NCBI RefSeq assembly: GCF_016863655.1
Contig: NZ_BOPH01000038.1
Span: 1 to 64,000, forward strand
Length of the DNA stretch: 64,000 nt
Origin: Virgisporangium ochraceum
GTDB taxonomy: Bacteria; Actinomycetota; Actinomycetes; Mycobacteriales; Micromonosporaceae
Reading direction: 5' to 3'
Of this stretch, positions 49,729 through 57,454 are shown one piece after another; the first letter of the stretch is position 1; every line of letters starts with the position of its first letter. Under the pieces are notes generated by a model. It had not been told where the DNA came from, did no database searches, and saw only the letters and a program-made list of their open reading frames with translations. The translations under genes and the position numbers were made by a program.

Positions 49729-49761
49729 GGCGGGTCACTTCCACCCCGGATGTGACCCGCC
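49729..49761 (+). terminator. Terminator after the broken MMPL gene
   Basis: A perfect 10-bp stem (GGCGGGTCAC at 49729-49738, complement at 49752-49761) with a 13-base loop, 14 bases beyond the stop. Confidence 0.75.
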
Positions 49762-49894
49762 GCGGTCTGGTGACCGTGCCGCGACGTGAGCCGTCGGAAC
49801 AATAAGCGTGACCTGGCGCACGACACTTGCATCCGGTACCCGGGTACAGCCTTACCGTCGACTGGACGGCGTTGAGACCGGCGCCCGTACCAGC

Positions 49895-49984
49895 GAGGTC
49901 CTCGCCGAGGTGGCGGTCGCCGGCGACCAGCCAGGCCAGCCGCACCAGGGCCGGCCCGCGGGCGCGGACGTACTCGTCGAACAT
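49895..49984 (-). pseudogene. N-terminal stub of a SigE-family ECF sigma factor
   Basis: ATG 49984 reads MFDEYVRARGPALVRLAWLVAGDRHLGEDL, the typical first 30 residues of SigE-family sigma factors (FeeFvraRgpaLlRlAylLtGdrhlAEDL). After EDL the sequence diverges at once and no sigma region 2.4 or 4 follows in any frame. It marks a breakpoint at the right edge of the metal island. The rest of 49762-50038 shows only a weak hairpin, GGTGG-CGG-CCACC, at 50001-50013. Confidence 0.75.
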
Positions 49985-50038
49985 CACGCGTATGACACGC
50001 GGTGGCGGCCACCTTGTGTTGACATCGTGGGGCCGCGG

Positions 50039-50932
50039 CTACGGCGCGGTGCGGTCCCAGAGGAAGTCGGGCAGGGTGCGTTTCGGCTCGTAGCCCTGCT
50101 CCCGGGCCCGGGTCAGGTCGAGCACCAGGCCGTGTGCCAGCTGGTCGACCGCGTAGCGGGTCAGCGTCGGAGACCGGCGCAGCCTCGACGCCACCGCGCC
50201 GGCCACGGCGGCGGCCGTGTTCGCCAGTGTCACCGGCACGTGCAGCGGCCTCGCTCCCAGGACCGCCTTCAGCGTGGCGTCACGGGGGTACGGGTGGGCG
50301 TCGGCGATGTTGTAGGCACCGGCCGGCCAGGCGAGGGCCGCCACGCAGGCGTCGGCCAGGTTCTCCACCGCGGTCAGGCTCATCCGGGTGTCGGGCCCCG
50401 GCAGCAGGGCGCGGCCCCCGCGGACCACGCGCCGCAGGCGGGGGAGGAGGTGCGGGTCGCCGGGGCCGTAGACGGCGCGGGGACGCAGCACCACCGCGCC
50501 GCCGTCGAGGGCCACCCGGTCGCCGGCCGCCTTCGTGCGCCCGTACGCGGAGTGCTGGTCGCCGATCGGGCCGTCCTCGCGCACCGGTCCACTGTGGACA
50601 CCCGGCGCGTAGACACTCGCGCTGCTCACGTGCACCACCGGCCGGCCGGCGGCGGCGTCGAGGAGCCGGGCGGTGGCGTCGACGTTGATGCGCCGGAACC
50701 GTCGCTCCACCGCGGGTCCGGGGCCCGGGTCGCCGACCGCGGCCGCCAGGTGAACCACCGCCTCGGCGCCGGCGAGGTTCGGGTAGTCGCCGCTCTCGGC
50801 GTCCCATGGCAGGTGGACGCCCACCGGCCCCGGACGGCGACCGACGCTGACCACGTCGTGCCCGGCGGCGGCCGCGGCCCGCGCGACGACCGCGCCACAG
50901 AAGCCGCTGGCGCCGGTGACGACGATCCTCAT
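50039..50932 (-). CDS. OleD-like NAD(P)-dependent reductase/epimerase
   Basis: A 297-residue extended SDR protein: the cofactor motif TGASGFCG (Gly7, Gly10, Gly13), HLAAAVGD, Ser near 103, and Tyr130-x-x-x-Lys134 (SAYGRTK). In the ole pathway OleD reduces the beta-ketoacid made by OleA to a beta-hydroxyacid, which OleC then cyclises. The family of sterol-dehydrogenase-like OleD proteins has the same length. ATG 50932 overlaps the stop of the P450 gene (ATGA). It is the last gene of the six-gene operon starting at 56816. Sugar-nucleotide epimerase is the alternative reading. Confidence 0.75.
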   Translation of the reverse strand: MRIVVTGASGFCGAVVARAAAAAGHDVVSVGRRPGPVGVHLPWDAESGDYPNLAGAEAVVHLAAAVGDPGPGPAVERRFRRINVDATARLLDAAAGRPVVHVSSASVYAPGVHSGPVREDGPIGDQHSAYGRTKAAGDRVALDGGAVVLRPRAVYGPGDPHLLPRLRRVVRGGRALLPGPDTRMSLTAVENLADACVAALAWPAGAYNIADAHPYPRDATLKAVLGARPLHVPVTLANTAAAVAGAVASRLRRSPTLTRYAVDQLAHGLVLDLTRAREQGYEPKRTLPDFLWDRTAP

Positions 50933-51987
50933 CCGGCCCGGACCTCCACAGTGGACCATCCGGGCAACGCGGCCGACCGGTCGACCGCCGCCCGCACCAC
51001 CACCGGGCGGTACACGGCGAACGCCGCGAGCGCGTCGGCGAGCTGCGCACGGGCGAGGCGGGCACCGGGACAGGCGTGCGGACCGGCTCCGAACACCAGC
51101 TGCGCCACCTTCGGCGGCGCCGGGTCCACCGTGGACGGTCCGCGGCGGTGCGCGTGCGCCGCGTGCCGGGCGACGAGGATCAGCCGGTCGCCGCGCCGCA
51201 CCGGCCGGCCCGCGACCGTGCCGTCGCCGGCCGCGACCCGGGGCAGCAGCGGGCTGGGCGCGAGCACGCGCAGCAGTTCGTCGACGAGCACCGGCCGCCG
51301 TACCGGGTCGGCCGCGGCGGACCACAGGTCGTCGTCGGCGCACCACGCCACCGCCCGCGGCAGCGCGGAGACCATCGTGTTGACGGCGGCGACGGCGAGC
51401 ATCGCCCCGCGCTCGGAGCCGGCGAGCTCGATGAGCTCACGCGCCGCGTCGCTCCTCTGCGGACGCCGCCCGGGCTTCTGCGGACGCCGCCCGGGCCGGA
51501 GGTGGTCGCGGGCGGCGTCGGCCGCCGCCCGCCGCGCGGCCCGCGCCAACCGGACCGGGTGCGCGTCGACCCCCAGCAGCGCCGCCGCCGTGGCGCCCGT
51601 GAGCTCCACCGCCACCTCGACCACGTCGACGGTTCCGCCCGTGCCGAGCGGCCGCAGCCGCTGCCGCAGCACCTCCTGCCACACGGGCGCGAGGCGGCTG
51701 CCGGCCAGCGCCTGCCCCACCGACCGGCGGGTGGAGCGGTGCTCCGGACCCTCCTCGTCGAAGACGACGTCGGCTCCGCCGGCCGCGCGGGCGATCCCGC
51801 CGGTGCTGCCCGGCGCGGTGCGGTCGAGCGGCACGCGGGTGAGCCCGTCGACGTAGCCGTCGGTGCCGTGCACCAGCACCGTGCGCCCGATCCGCACCGA
51901 GGACGCGAACCGGGTGGCGCCCAGGAGCGCGAACAGGAACGGATGCGACAGCAGGTACACCAGCCGGTCGCGCCGTCGTGCCCTCAC
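50929..51987 (-). CDS. Cytochrome P450 (short form)
   Basis: 352 residues, about 50 shorter than usual. The heme signature FGAGPHACPG has its ligand Cys306, and ELLR (K-helix ExxR) is near 220-230. The I-helix site reads AAVNTMVSA; the usual acidic residue before Thr is Asn, which may alter oxygen activation. A 21-bp tandem duplication encodes GRRPQKPGRRPQ around residue 165. GTG 51987 overlaps the preceding glycosyltransferase stop (GTGA), and its own stop overlaps the OleD-like start. It probably hydroxylates or desaturates the lipid product of the operon. CYP family not assigned. Confidence 0.87.
   Translation of the reverse strand: MRARRRDRLVYLLSHPFLFALLGATRFASSVRIGRTVLVHGTDGYVDGLTRVPLDRTAPGSTGGIARAAGGADVVFDEEGPEHRSTRRSVGQALAGSRLAPVWQEVLRQRLRPLGTGGTVDVVEVAVELTGATAAALLGVDAHPVRLARAARRAAADAARDHLRPGRRPQKPGRRPQRSDAARELIELAGSERGAMLAVAAVNTMVSALPRAVAWCADDDLWSAAADPVRRPVLVDELLRVLAPSPLLPRVAAGDGTVAGRPVRRGDRLILVARHAAHAHRRGPSTVDPAPPKVAQLVFGAGPHACPGARLARAQLADALAAFAVYRPVVVRAAVDRSAALPGWSTVEVRAG
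51456..51496 (-). repeat. 21-bp tandem duplication inside the P450 gene
   Basis: Two 20-base identical copies beginning at 51456 and 51477, offset 21 bases, in frame; adds seven residues (GRRPQKP) to the protein. Confidence 0.9.
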
Positions 51988-53642
51988 GCGGGCAACCGCA
52001 CGTGGGTCTCGGCCTCGTCGGCCGGGCGGTAGCGGCGGTCCCAGTACCAGAGCAGCGTGCGCCGGGGTCCCCACGAACGCAGCCGCCGCAGGCTGTTGTA
52101 CACCACCAGGTTCTCGGCCCGCCGGACCCGGTCGCTGTACAGGCGGGCGCGGTTGAGCAGTTCCACGTCCTCCGAGCCGTCGAGCAGCGTGGTGTCGGTG
52201 GCGCCGCCGCAACGCTGGTACAGGTCGGCGGTGAACGCCAGGTTGTGACCGTGGCACAGCACGTACGGCGTCCGGTAGGCGCGACCGCGCTGGGCGAACC
52301 GGCCGTAGACCGCGGCGAGCCGCACGGCGGCCGGGAACAGCCGGCGCTCCGCCCACGACGGCGACTCGTCGGGCCGGGGAACGCTGCGGCCGCAGGCGAA
52401 CTCGACCCCCGACGCGAGCGTCGCGCGGGCCGTCGCCACCCAGTCGGGCGCGGGGACGCAGTCGGCGTCGGTACGGGCGAGGTACGTGGCACCGTGCGCG
52501 ATCGCGTACCGGAAACCGGCGTCGGCGGCGGTACCCGGTCCGGGGCGCTCCTCGGTCAGCAGCACCACGGGCATTCCGGAGGCCTTCACCACCTCGGGCG
52601 TGCCGTCGGTGGACCCGTTGTCGACCACGACGAGCGTGAAGTCGGTGTCGGTCTGCGCCTCGAGCGCCTCGAGCGTGCGTCCGATCGAGGTGGCCTCGTT
52701 CAACGCCGGCACGACCACCCAGAGGTCGCCGGGCCTCTCCGCGACGGCCCCGTCGGGCGGCGCGGCCGTCGACGCCCACGCCGTGGCGCGGAAGAGGATG
52801 CGCGCGGCCAGGTTGCACCACACCAGCACGCCGACGATCGCGCCGGCCGAGCGGTACACGGTCGCGTGCAGGTCGGCGGTCGCGGCGAAGTACGGGCCGG
52901 CCGCGATCGTGAGCAGATGCAGCAGGACCGCGGCCGCGAACGCCGCGCGCAGCGCGGCCGGCCACGCCGGGCGCCCGGTGCCGCGCCACGCGCAGCGGAC
53001 CGTGGCCCACGCGATGAGCAGCGCCACCACCGGCAGGCTGACCAGCGGCCCCCACCACCGGCCGGTAGCGGCGAACGCGGTCACCGCGGCGGCGACGGCC
53101 ATGGCGGCGAGCAGGCCGATGCCGAGCACGGCGTCGCGGGCCGCGTCCCGGAACGGGTTGCCGCTGCCGGCCGGCTGGCCGCAGGTGGCCCGGACCCCGG
53201 TGCGCAACGCGCGCACCAGCCGCATCGACCCCCACAGCAACGCACCGACCAGCGCGAGCCGCAGCCCCGGCCCGGGCTGCACGCTGTCGACCGCCGCCGC
53301 CACGTTGTCGGGCAGCACCACGCCGGCGGCCCGGTGCGCCACCGAGGCCATCGCACCGCTGCTGACGCCGAGCCCGCCGAGCGCGAGCGCGGCCAGCGCG
53401 ACGAACGGGGCGGCACTGATGAGCAACGCGTACGTGAGCGCACCGGCGAGCGCGTCGCCGTTCGCCGAGGTGTACCGCTCGTGCGACCGCTTGACGCGTC
53501 CCCACGCTCTGCCTGATGCGCCCGCCTGCGCGGGCGCGGGCCCTGGGGCCTGTGTGGCGTCGCCTTCCCTCGTCGCTTCGGTCGCTGCGCTCCCTGCGCT
53601 CCTCAGTCCAGGCGACGCCGGCCCCAGGGCCGGCCTGCTCAT
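51984..53642 (-). CDS. Fusion of a YihY/BrkB-like membrane domain and a GT2 glycosyltransferase
   Basis: 552 residues. Residues 46-285 are a YihY/BrkB-type domain with about six helices (RSHERYTSANGDALAGALTYALLISAAPFVALAAL at its start). Residues 303-552 are a family 2 glycosyltransferase: VVVPALNEATSIGRTLEALEAQ, VVVDNGSTDGTPEVV, and the metal motif RTDADCVP (DxD). The GT half is clearly related to the separate GT2 at 55084 (LYRCGG, RRAENLVVYNSLRRLRSWG). The first 45 residues are encoded by a REP-like palindromic element; ATG 53642 is supported by ATGA overlap with the AMP-ligase stop. It may couple glycosylation to membrane insertion or flipping of a lipid product. Confidence 0.85.
   Translation of the reverse strand: MSRPALGPASPGLRSAGSAATEATREGDATQAPGPAPAQAGASGRAWGRVKRSHERYTSANGDALAGALTYALLISAAPFVALAALALGGLGVSSGAMASVAHRAAGVVLPDNVAAAVDSVQPGPGLRLALVGALLWGSMRLVRALRTGVRATCGQPAGSGNPFRDAARDAVLGIGLLAAMAVAAAVTAFAATGRWWGPLVSLPVVALLIAWATVRCAWRGTGRPAWPAALRAAFAAAVLLHLLTIAAGPYFAATADLHATVYRSAGAIVGVLVWCNLAARILFRATAWASTAAPPDGAVAERPGDLWVVVPALNEATSIGRTLEALEAQTDTDFTLVVVDNGSTDGTPEVVKASGMPVVLLTEERPGPGTAADAGFRYAIAHGATYLARTDADCVPAPDWVATARATLASGVEFACGRSVPRPDESPSWAERRLFPAAVRLAAVYGRFAQRGRAYRTPYVLCHGHNLAFTADLYQRCGGATDTTLLDGSEDVELLNRARLYSDRVRRAENLVVYNSLRRLRSWGPRRTLLWYWDRRYRPADEAETHVRLPA
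53518..53631. repeat. REP-like element with nested inverted repeats in coding sequence
   Basis: GCGCCCGC-4-GCGGGCGC (53518-53537) is followed by a longer palindrome: GGCCCTGGGGCC (53539-53550) and GGCGTCGCC (53556-53564) pair with GGCGACGCC (53611-53619) and GGCCCCAGGGCC (53620-53631). The middle, TCGCTTCGGTCGCTGCGCTC, is typical of dispersed actinobacterial palindromes. Confidence 0.8.
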
Positions 53643-55084
53643 GGCGCCACTCCTTCGAGGTATCGGGCGGCGAAGGCGGACGCGGCGGCGCGGTCGGGCT
53701 TGCGCGACCGGCCGGTCAGCGGCACATCGGCGAGGAGCACCGCGTCGGGACGGGCGGCGCCCATCCGGCGCAGCGGCGTGTCCAGGGCGGCCCGGACCGC
53801 ACGCGCCGAGGCGCCCGCCCGGGGCTGCACGACCGCCACCAGCCGTTCGTCGCCGTCGCCGGCCGGCACGCCCACGAGGAGTGCGAGGTCGACACCCGGC
53901 ACGTGCAGCGCCGGCTCGTACAGCCCCGGGTAGATGTTCTCGGCCCCGCGCAGGATCATGTCCTTCGCCCGCCCCCCGAGGACGATGCGACCGTCGACGA
54001 GATGCCCGACGTCGCCGGTGTCCACCGTCAGGAACGGGTCCTCGCCCAGGTACCGGTCGGCGGCCTGGGGAGCGGCGAGCCGCAGCACCCCGTGGCGGTC
54101 GACGCTCGCCTGTACACCGGGCAGCGGCGCGCCGACGAGGTCACCGGTGCCCGCGAACGTGGTCTTCTCCGCCGCCGACACCACCGCCGCCGGGAAGATC
54201 TCGGTGAGCGCGTACACGCCGAAGGCGTCGGCGGCGCCCGCCGCCACCACGCGGCCGAGCAGGGTCGCGCTCACCGGGGCCGATCCACTGTAGACGGAGC
54301 CGGTGAACCGGGCGCCGGCCGACAGCGCCGCCCGCAGCTGCGGCGGCGTCAGGTAGGTCGCCTGCGGCCGGACGGCCGAGATCTGCCGGGCCAGGCGGCG
54401 CGGCGACCGCGCGGGCAGCGCCACCGGCGCCCCGCACGCCAACGCCGGGACGAGCACGAACAGCGTCCCTCCGACGACCGGCACGCCGGCGGCCGGGCGC
54501 ACCAGGTCGGCCACCGCACGCGTCCCCGCGGCGACACTCGCCCGCGTGTGCACCACGGCCCGCGGCTGGCTCGTCGTGCCCGACGTGAAGATGACCAGCG
54601 CGTCGCCGTCGCCGTCGAAGGCCGCGGGCGGCGCTCCGTCCCGGTCCCGTATAGAAGGCGCGCAACCCGGCAGCCGCCGGCCCACGGTGACCACCGGCGC
54701 GATCGCGCGCAGCCGGGGAAGGGACAGGCCGGCGCGGCGGGCCACCGGTGCGGCCCACCCGGCCGCGGCCTGTGCGGCGGCGTCGGCCACCACGAGCGCC
54801 GGCGCGGCCAGCCGCAGGCGGGCGACGAGGACGTCGGGGCCGGCGGACGGGTCGAGCACCGCCACGCGCAGGCCGAGCCGGTGCGCGGCCAGCATCACGG
54901 CGAGCGCGCGCGGGCCCGGCCGCACCGCCAACCCGAGGGTGTCCCCTGTGGACAGTCCACTGTGGTGCAGCGCCACGGCGTAGCGGTCGCTCAGAAGCGC
55001 CAGTTCGCCGCGGGTGATCCGGCCGATCACGGCCGGCCGGTCGGAGTCGCGGCCGCGCAGGGCCGCCGCCAGTTCGGTGAGCAT
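53639..55084 (-). CDS. OleC-like AMP-forming acyl ligase (ANL superfamily)
   Basis: A 481-residue adenylate-forming enzyme: A3 motif IFTSGTTSQPRAVVHT (about residue 170), A5-like GVYALTEIFP, A7 TVDTGDVGHL, A8-like GGRAKDMILRGAENIYP, and a C-terminal catalytic lysine in TGRSRKPDR. OleC belongs to this superfamily and turns beta-hydroxyacids into beta-lactones. Position beside OleA-like and OleD-like genes supports that role, but an acyl-CoA or acyl-ACP ligase supplying the thiolase is possible. ATG 55084 overlaps the GT2 stop by one base, and its own stop overlaps the next start (ATGA). Confidence 0.82.
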   Translation of the reverse strand: MLTELAAALRGRDSDRPAVIGRITRGELALLSDRYAVALHHSGLSTGDTLGLAVRPGPRALAVMLAAHRLGLRVAVLDPSAGPDVLVARLRLAAPALVVADAAAQAAAGWAAPVARRAGLSLPRLRAIAPVVTVGRRLPGCAPSIRDRDGAPPAAFDGDGDALVIFTSGTTSQPRAVVHTRASVAAGTRAVADLVRPAAGVPVVGGTLFVLVPALACGAPVALPARSPRRLARQISAVRPQATYLTPPQLRAALSAGARFTGSVYSGSAPVSATLLGRVVAAGAADAFGVYALTEIFPAAVVSAAEKTTFAGTGDLVGAPLPGVQASVDRHGVLRLAAPQAADRYLGEDPFLTVDTGDVGHLVDGRIVLGGRAKDMILRGAENIYPGLYEPALHVPGVDLALLVGVPAGDGDERLVAVVQPRAGASARAVRAALDTPLRRMGAARPDAVLLADVPLTGRSRKPDRAAASAFAARYLEGVAP

Positions 55085-55812
55085 CAGCGCGGGTCCGGGG
55101 TGAGCCCGCCGCTGCCGCGGTCGAGGTACCAGCGGGCCGCGCCGCGCAGGCCGTACGCGCGCAGCCGGCGGGTGGAGTTCTCCACCACCATCGCCTTGCA
55201 GCGCGTGATCACGGCCGTGGTGCGGCGGACCCGGTTGAGGAAGGCCCGGTCGGTCGGCGACGGGCGGCGCGGCATCCCGCCGCACGCCTCGTACAGCGCG
55301 GCGGTGATGGCCATGTTGTTACCCGCGTGCATCCGGTACGGGGCGAGGTACCGCGTGCCGCGGTTGGCCGGACGCAGCCGGCCGAACGCCGCCGCGACCG
55401 CCACCACCACGCGGAACACCGCGCGCCCGACGGGGCCGTGCTCGTCGCGGCGGGCCACGATACGCCCGGCCACCAGGCCGGGGTTGGACACCAGGGCGGC
55501 GCGGGCGGCCGCGACCCAGCCTGGCCGGGGCAGGCAGTCGGCGTCGGTGCGGGCCAGCATCGTGGCGCCGTGCGCGATCGCGTGCCGGAAACCCGTGTCG
55601 ACCGCGCAGCCGACACCCTTGTGCGGCTCGACGATCAGCTCGACCGGCAGCCGGTCGTAGGCACGGACCACGTCGGTGGTGCGGTCGAGCGAGTTGTTGT
55701 CGACCACCAGCAGCGTGAAGTCCCGGTCGGTCTGCGCCGCGAGCGCGTCGAGCGTCGCGGTGATCCGGGCCGCCTCGTTGTAGGCGGGCACGATCACCCA
55801 CAGGGAGGTCAT
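55084..55812 (-). CDS. GT2-family glycosyltransferase
   Basis: A 242-residue GT-A fold protein: WVIVPAYNEAARITATLDALAAQTDRDFTLLVVDNNSLDRT (about 5-45), the metal-binding ARTDADCLP (DxD, about 88-96), and GNNMAITAALYEACGGMP further on. It has no membrane helix except a short hydrophobic patch (FRVVVAVAAAFG). ATG 55812 overlaps the thiolase stop (ATGA). It is related to the GT half of the fusion at 51984, suggesting a duplication within the operon. Donor and acceptor are unknown; a lipid-linked sugar is the natural guess. Confidence 0.87.
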   Translation of the reverse strand: MTSLWVIVPAYNEAARITATLDALAAQTDRDFTLLVVDNNSLDRTTDVVRAYDRLPVELIVEPHKGVGCAVDTGFRHAIAHGATMLARTDADCLPRPGWVAAARAALVSNPGLVAGRIVARRDEHGPVGRAVFRVVVAVAAAFGRLRPANRGTRYLAPYRMHAGNNMAITAALYEACGGMPRRPSPTDRAFLNRVRRTTAVITRCKAMVVENSTRRLRAYGLRGAARWYLDRGSGGLTPDPR

Positions 55813-56816
55813 CGCTGCCACGCCATCGTCATCACGCTGACGCCACCGCCGAGGCCGACGAACAGCACCCGGTCGCCGGCGTCCAAAGAGGACCACACCC
55901 GGGCCAGCTGAACACCGAGGGTCGCCGAGGCCAGGTTGCCGTGCGAGGGCACCGTCACGTCGAGAAGGGACGCCGGCACGCCGGTCACCTCGACGAAGCG
56001 CTCCAGGTACGGCTGGGTCACCTGGTGCACGAGCACCTTCGCGTAGTCGGGCCAGTCGAGGCCCGTGCGGTAGCGCACGCGGTCCAATATCGCGGTTCCG
56101 ACCTTCTCGAAGACGCCGCGCAGCGCGCGCCCGTCGCCGGAGAAGTAGGTGTGCTCGTCGCCGCGCGGGTGCCGCGACCCGCCGCCGGGGATGCCGCCCA
56201 CCCGCCAGTGCTGCGACAGCGTCTCCGTGTCGACGTCGAAGATGCCGCCGGACGGCACGGCCTCGACCACGACGGCGGCACCCGCGTCGCCGAACGTGAA
56301 CCCCGCGAACGCCTCGCGCGCCTGCGCGAGGCTGCGCACCGACGGCCGCATCACCCGCGTGGGTGTCTCGCCGGTGACCACCAGCACCCGCCCGGCGCGG
56401 CCGGCGAGCACCATCGACCGCGCCAGGTCGATGCCGTTGAGGAAGCTGTTGCAGGCGTTGGTGACGTCGAGCGCGTGCGCCTTCGACCCCAGCTCGGCCT
56501 GCACGATGTGCGCCGTGGCGGGTTCCACGAGATCCCGCGACGCCGAGGCGAAGAGCAGAACGTCGATGTCGAGCGGGTCGAGGTCCGCGCTCCGGAGGGC
56601 CTTGTCGGCGGCGGCGACCGCGAGGGTGGACGCGTACTCGCCCGGCCCGGCCACGTGCCGGCGGACGATGCCGCTCATCTTCTCGAACAGGCCGCGCGGC
56701 AGCCGGACCCGGCTCGCCTCCTGCACGCGGTGCTGCAACTGCACCGTCGTCTCCACCCGCGCCGGCAGATGGGCGCCGACGGCGGTGATGCCCACCCCCG
56801 GTAATTGGTCGGTCAT
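55809..56816 (-). CDS. OleA-like/KAS III-type thiolase
   Basis: A 335-residue condensing enzyme with the KAS III/OleA catalytic triad Cys122 (NACNSF), His264 (LVHQVTQPY) and Asn294 (PSHGNLASA), and the C-terminal GLGGGVSVMTM. OleA condenses two fatty acyl-CoA molecules head to head; KAS III starts fatty acid or polyketide synthesis. The downstream AMP-ligase and NAD reductase favour an OleA role. First gene of the operon; ATG 56816, GGAGGTGG about 14 bases away is a weak Shine-Dalgarno sequence. It is divergent from the ECF sigma gene, so the 132-bp gap may hold both promoters. Confidence 0.85.
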   Translation of the reverse strand: MTDQLPGVGITAVGAHLPARVETTVQLQHRVQEASRVRLPRGLFEKMSGIVRRHVAGPGEYASTLAVAAADKALRSADLDPLDIDVLLFASASRDLVEPATAHIVQAELGSKAHALDVTNACNSFLNGIDLARSMVLAGRAGRVLVVTGETPTRVMRPSVRSLAQAREAFAGFTFGDAGAAVVVEAVPSGGIFDVDTETLSQHWRVGGIPGGGSRHPRGDEHTYFSGDGRALRGVFEKVGTAILDRVRYRTGLDWPDYAKVLVHQVTQPYLERFVEVTGVPASLLDVTVPSHGNLASATLGVQLARVWSSLDAGDRVLFVGLGGGVSVMTMAWQR

Positions 56817-56912
56817 GCTGTTCAGCTTCTCCGGAGGTGGCGCGCGGGACGTGAGTACAGGGGCTCAATCGTGCCTGGTCACCACCCCTGGTGGCTGCCC
56901 TCCGATCGGCCG

Positions 56913-56938
56913 CAACCTTTTCGCCGGCCGGCCCGTGT
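56913..56938 (+). promoter_or_regulatory. ECF-type promoter of the sigma gene
   Basis: CAACC (56913-56917) and CGTGT (56934-56938) with a 16-bp spacer match the ECF/SigE-type -35/-10 pattern, implying autoregulation. The GTG start at 56948 lies about where transcription would begin. Confidence 0.45.
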
Positions 56939-56947
56939 CCTGTAGTT

Positions 56948-57454
56948 GTGAGCGATGTCGCCGCGGCGGAGTTCGACGAGTTCTACCGGAGCACCTCCGG
57001 CCGGCTCGTCCGCTACGTGTTCGGCCTGACCGGCGACCTTGCCGACGCGCAGGACCTGGTGCAGGAGACCTACGTGCGGGCCTGGCAACGGTGGGACCGG
57101 CTGACCGGTTACGAGTCGGTGGAGGCCTGGTTACGCATGGTGGCGACCAGGCTGGCCACCGACCGGTGGCGCCGGCTCGGGGTGCGGCGGGCGTTCCTCG
57201 CGGCGGCGCCGCCGGGTGGCGTCGTGCCGCCGCCGAGCGAGGAGACCGTGCTGGTGGTGACCGCGCTGCGGGTCCTGCCGCTGGCGCAGCGGCAGGCGAT
57301 CGTCATGCACTACCTGCTCGACCTGTCGGTCGAGCAGATCGCGCGGGAGACCGGCGCGCCGGTCGGAACGGTGAAGTCGTGGCTGTCGCGCGGCCGCGGC
57401 GCGCTGCTGGCCGAGCTCGCGCCGGCCGCCACGGGAGGTGACGGGGATGAGTGA
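56948..57454 (+). CDS. SigE-family ECF RNA polymerase sigma factor
   Basis: 168 residues. Region 2: FDEFYRSTSGRLVRYVFGLTGDLADAQDLVQETYVRAWQRWDRLTGYESVEAWLRMVATRLATDRWRR. Region 4: LRVLPLAQRQAIVMHYLLDLSVEQIARETGAPVGTVKSWLSRGRGALLAEL. Length and motifs are canonical. GTG 56948 is chosen because upstream in-frame codons lack family similarity and a candidate ECF promoter ends there. No Shine-Dalgarno sequence, so probably leaderless. It overlaps the next gene by eight bases, and the partner is likely its membrane-bound regulator. Confidence 0.92.
   Translation: MSDVAAAEFDEFYRSTSGRLVRYVFGLTGDLADAQDLVQETYVRAWQRWDRLTGYESVEAWLRMVATRLATDRWRRLGVRRAFLAAAPPGGVVPPPSEETVLVVTALRVLPLAQRQAIVMHYLLDLSVEQIARETGAPVGTVKSWLSRGRGALLAELAPAATGGDGDE

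Noticed and set aside
50039..50932. Simple sugar-nucleotide epimerase of a polysaccharide locus
   Set aside because: Possible from sequence alone, but the operon has no sugar-nucleotide synthesis genes and contains OleA- and OleC-like enzymes; kept only as the alternative.
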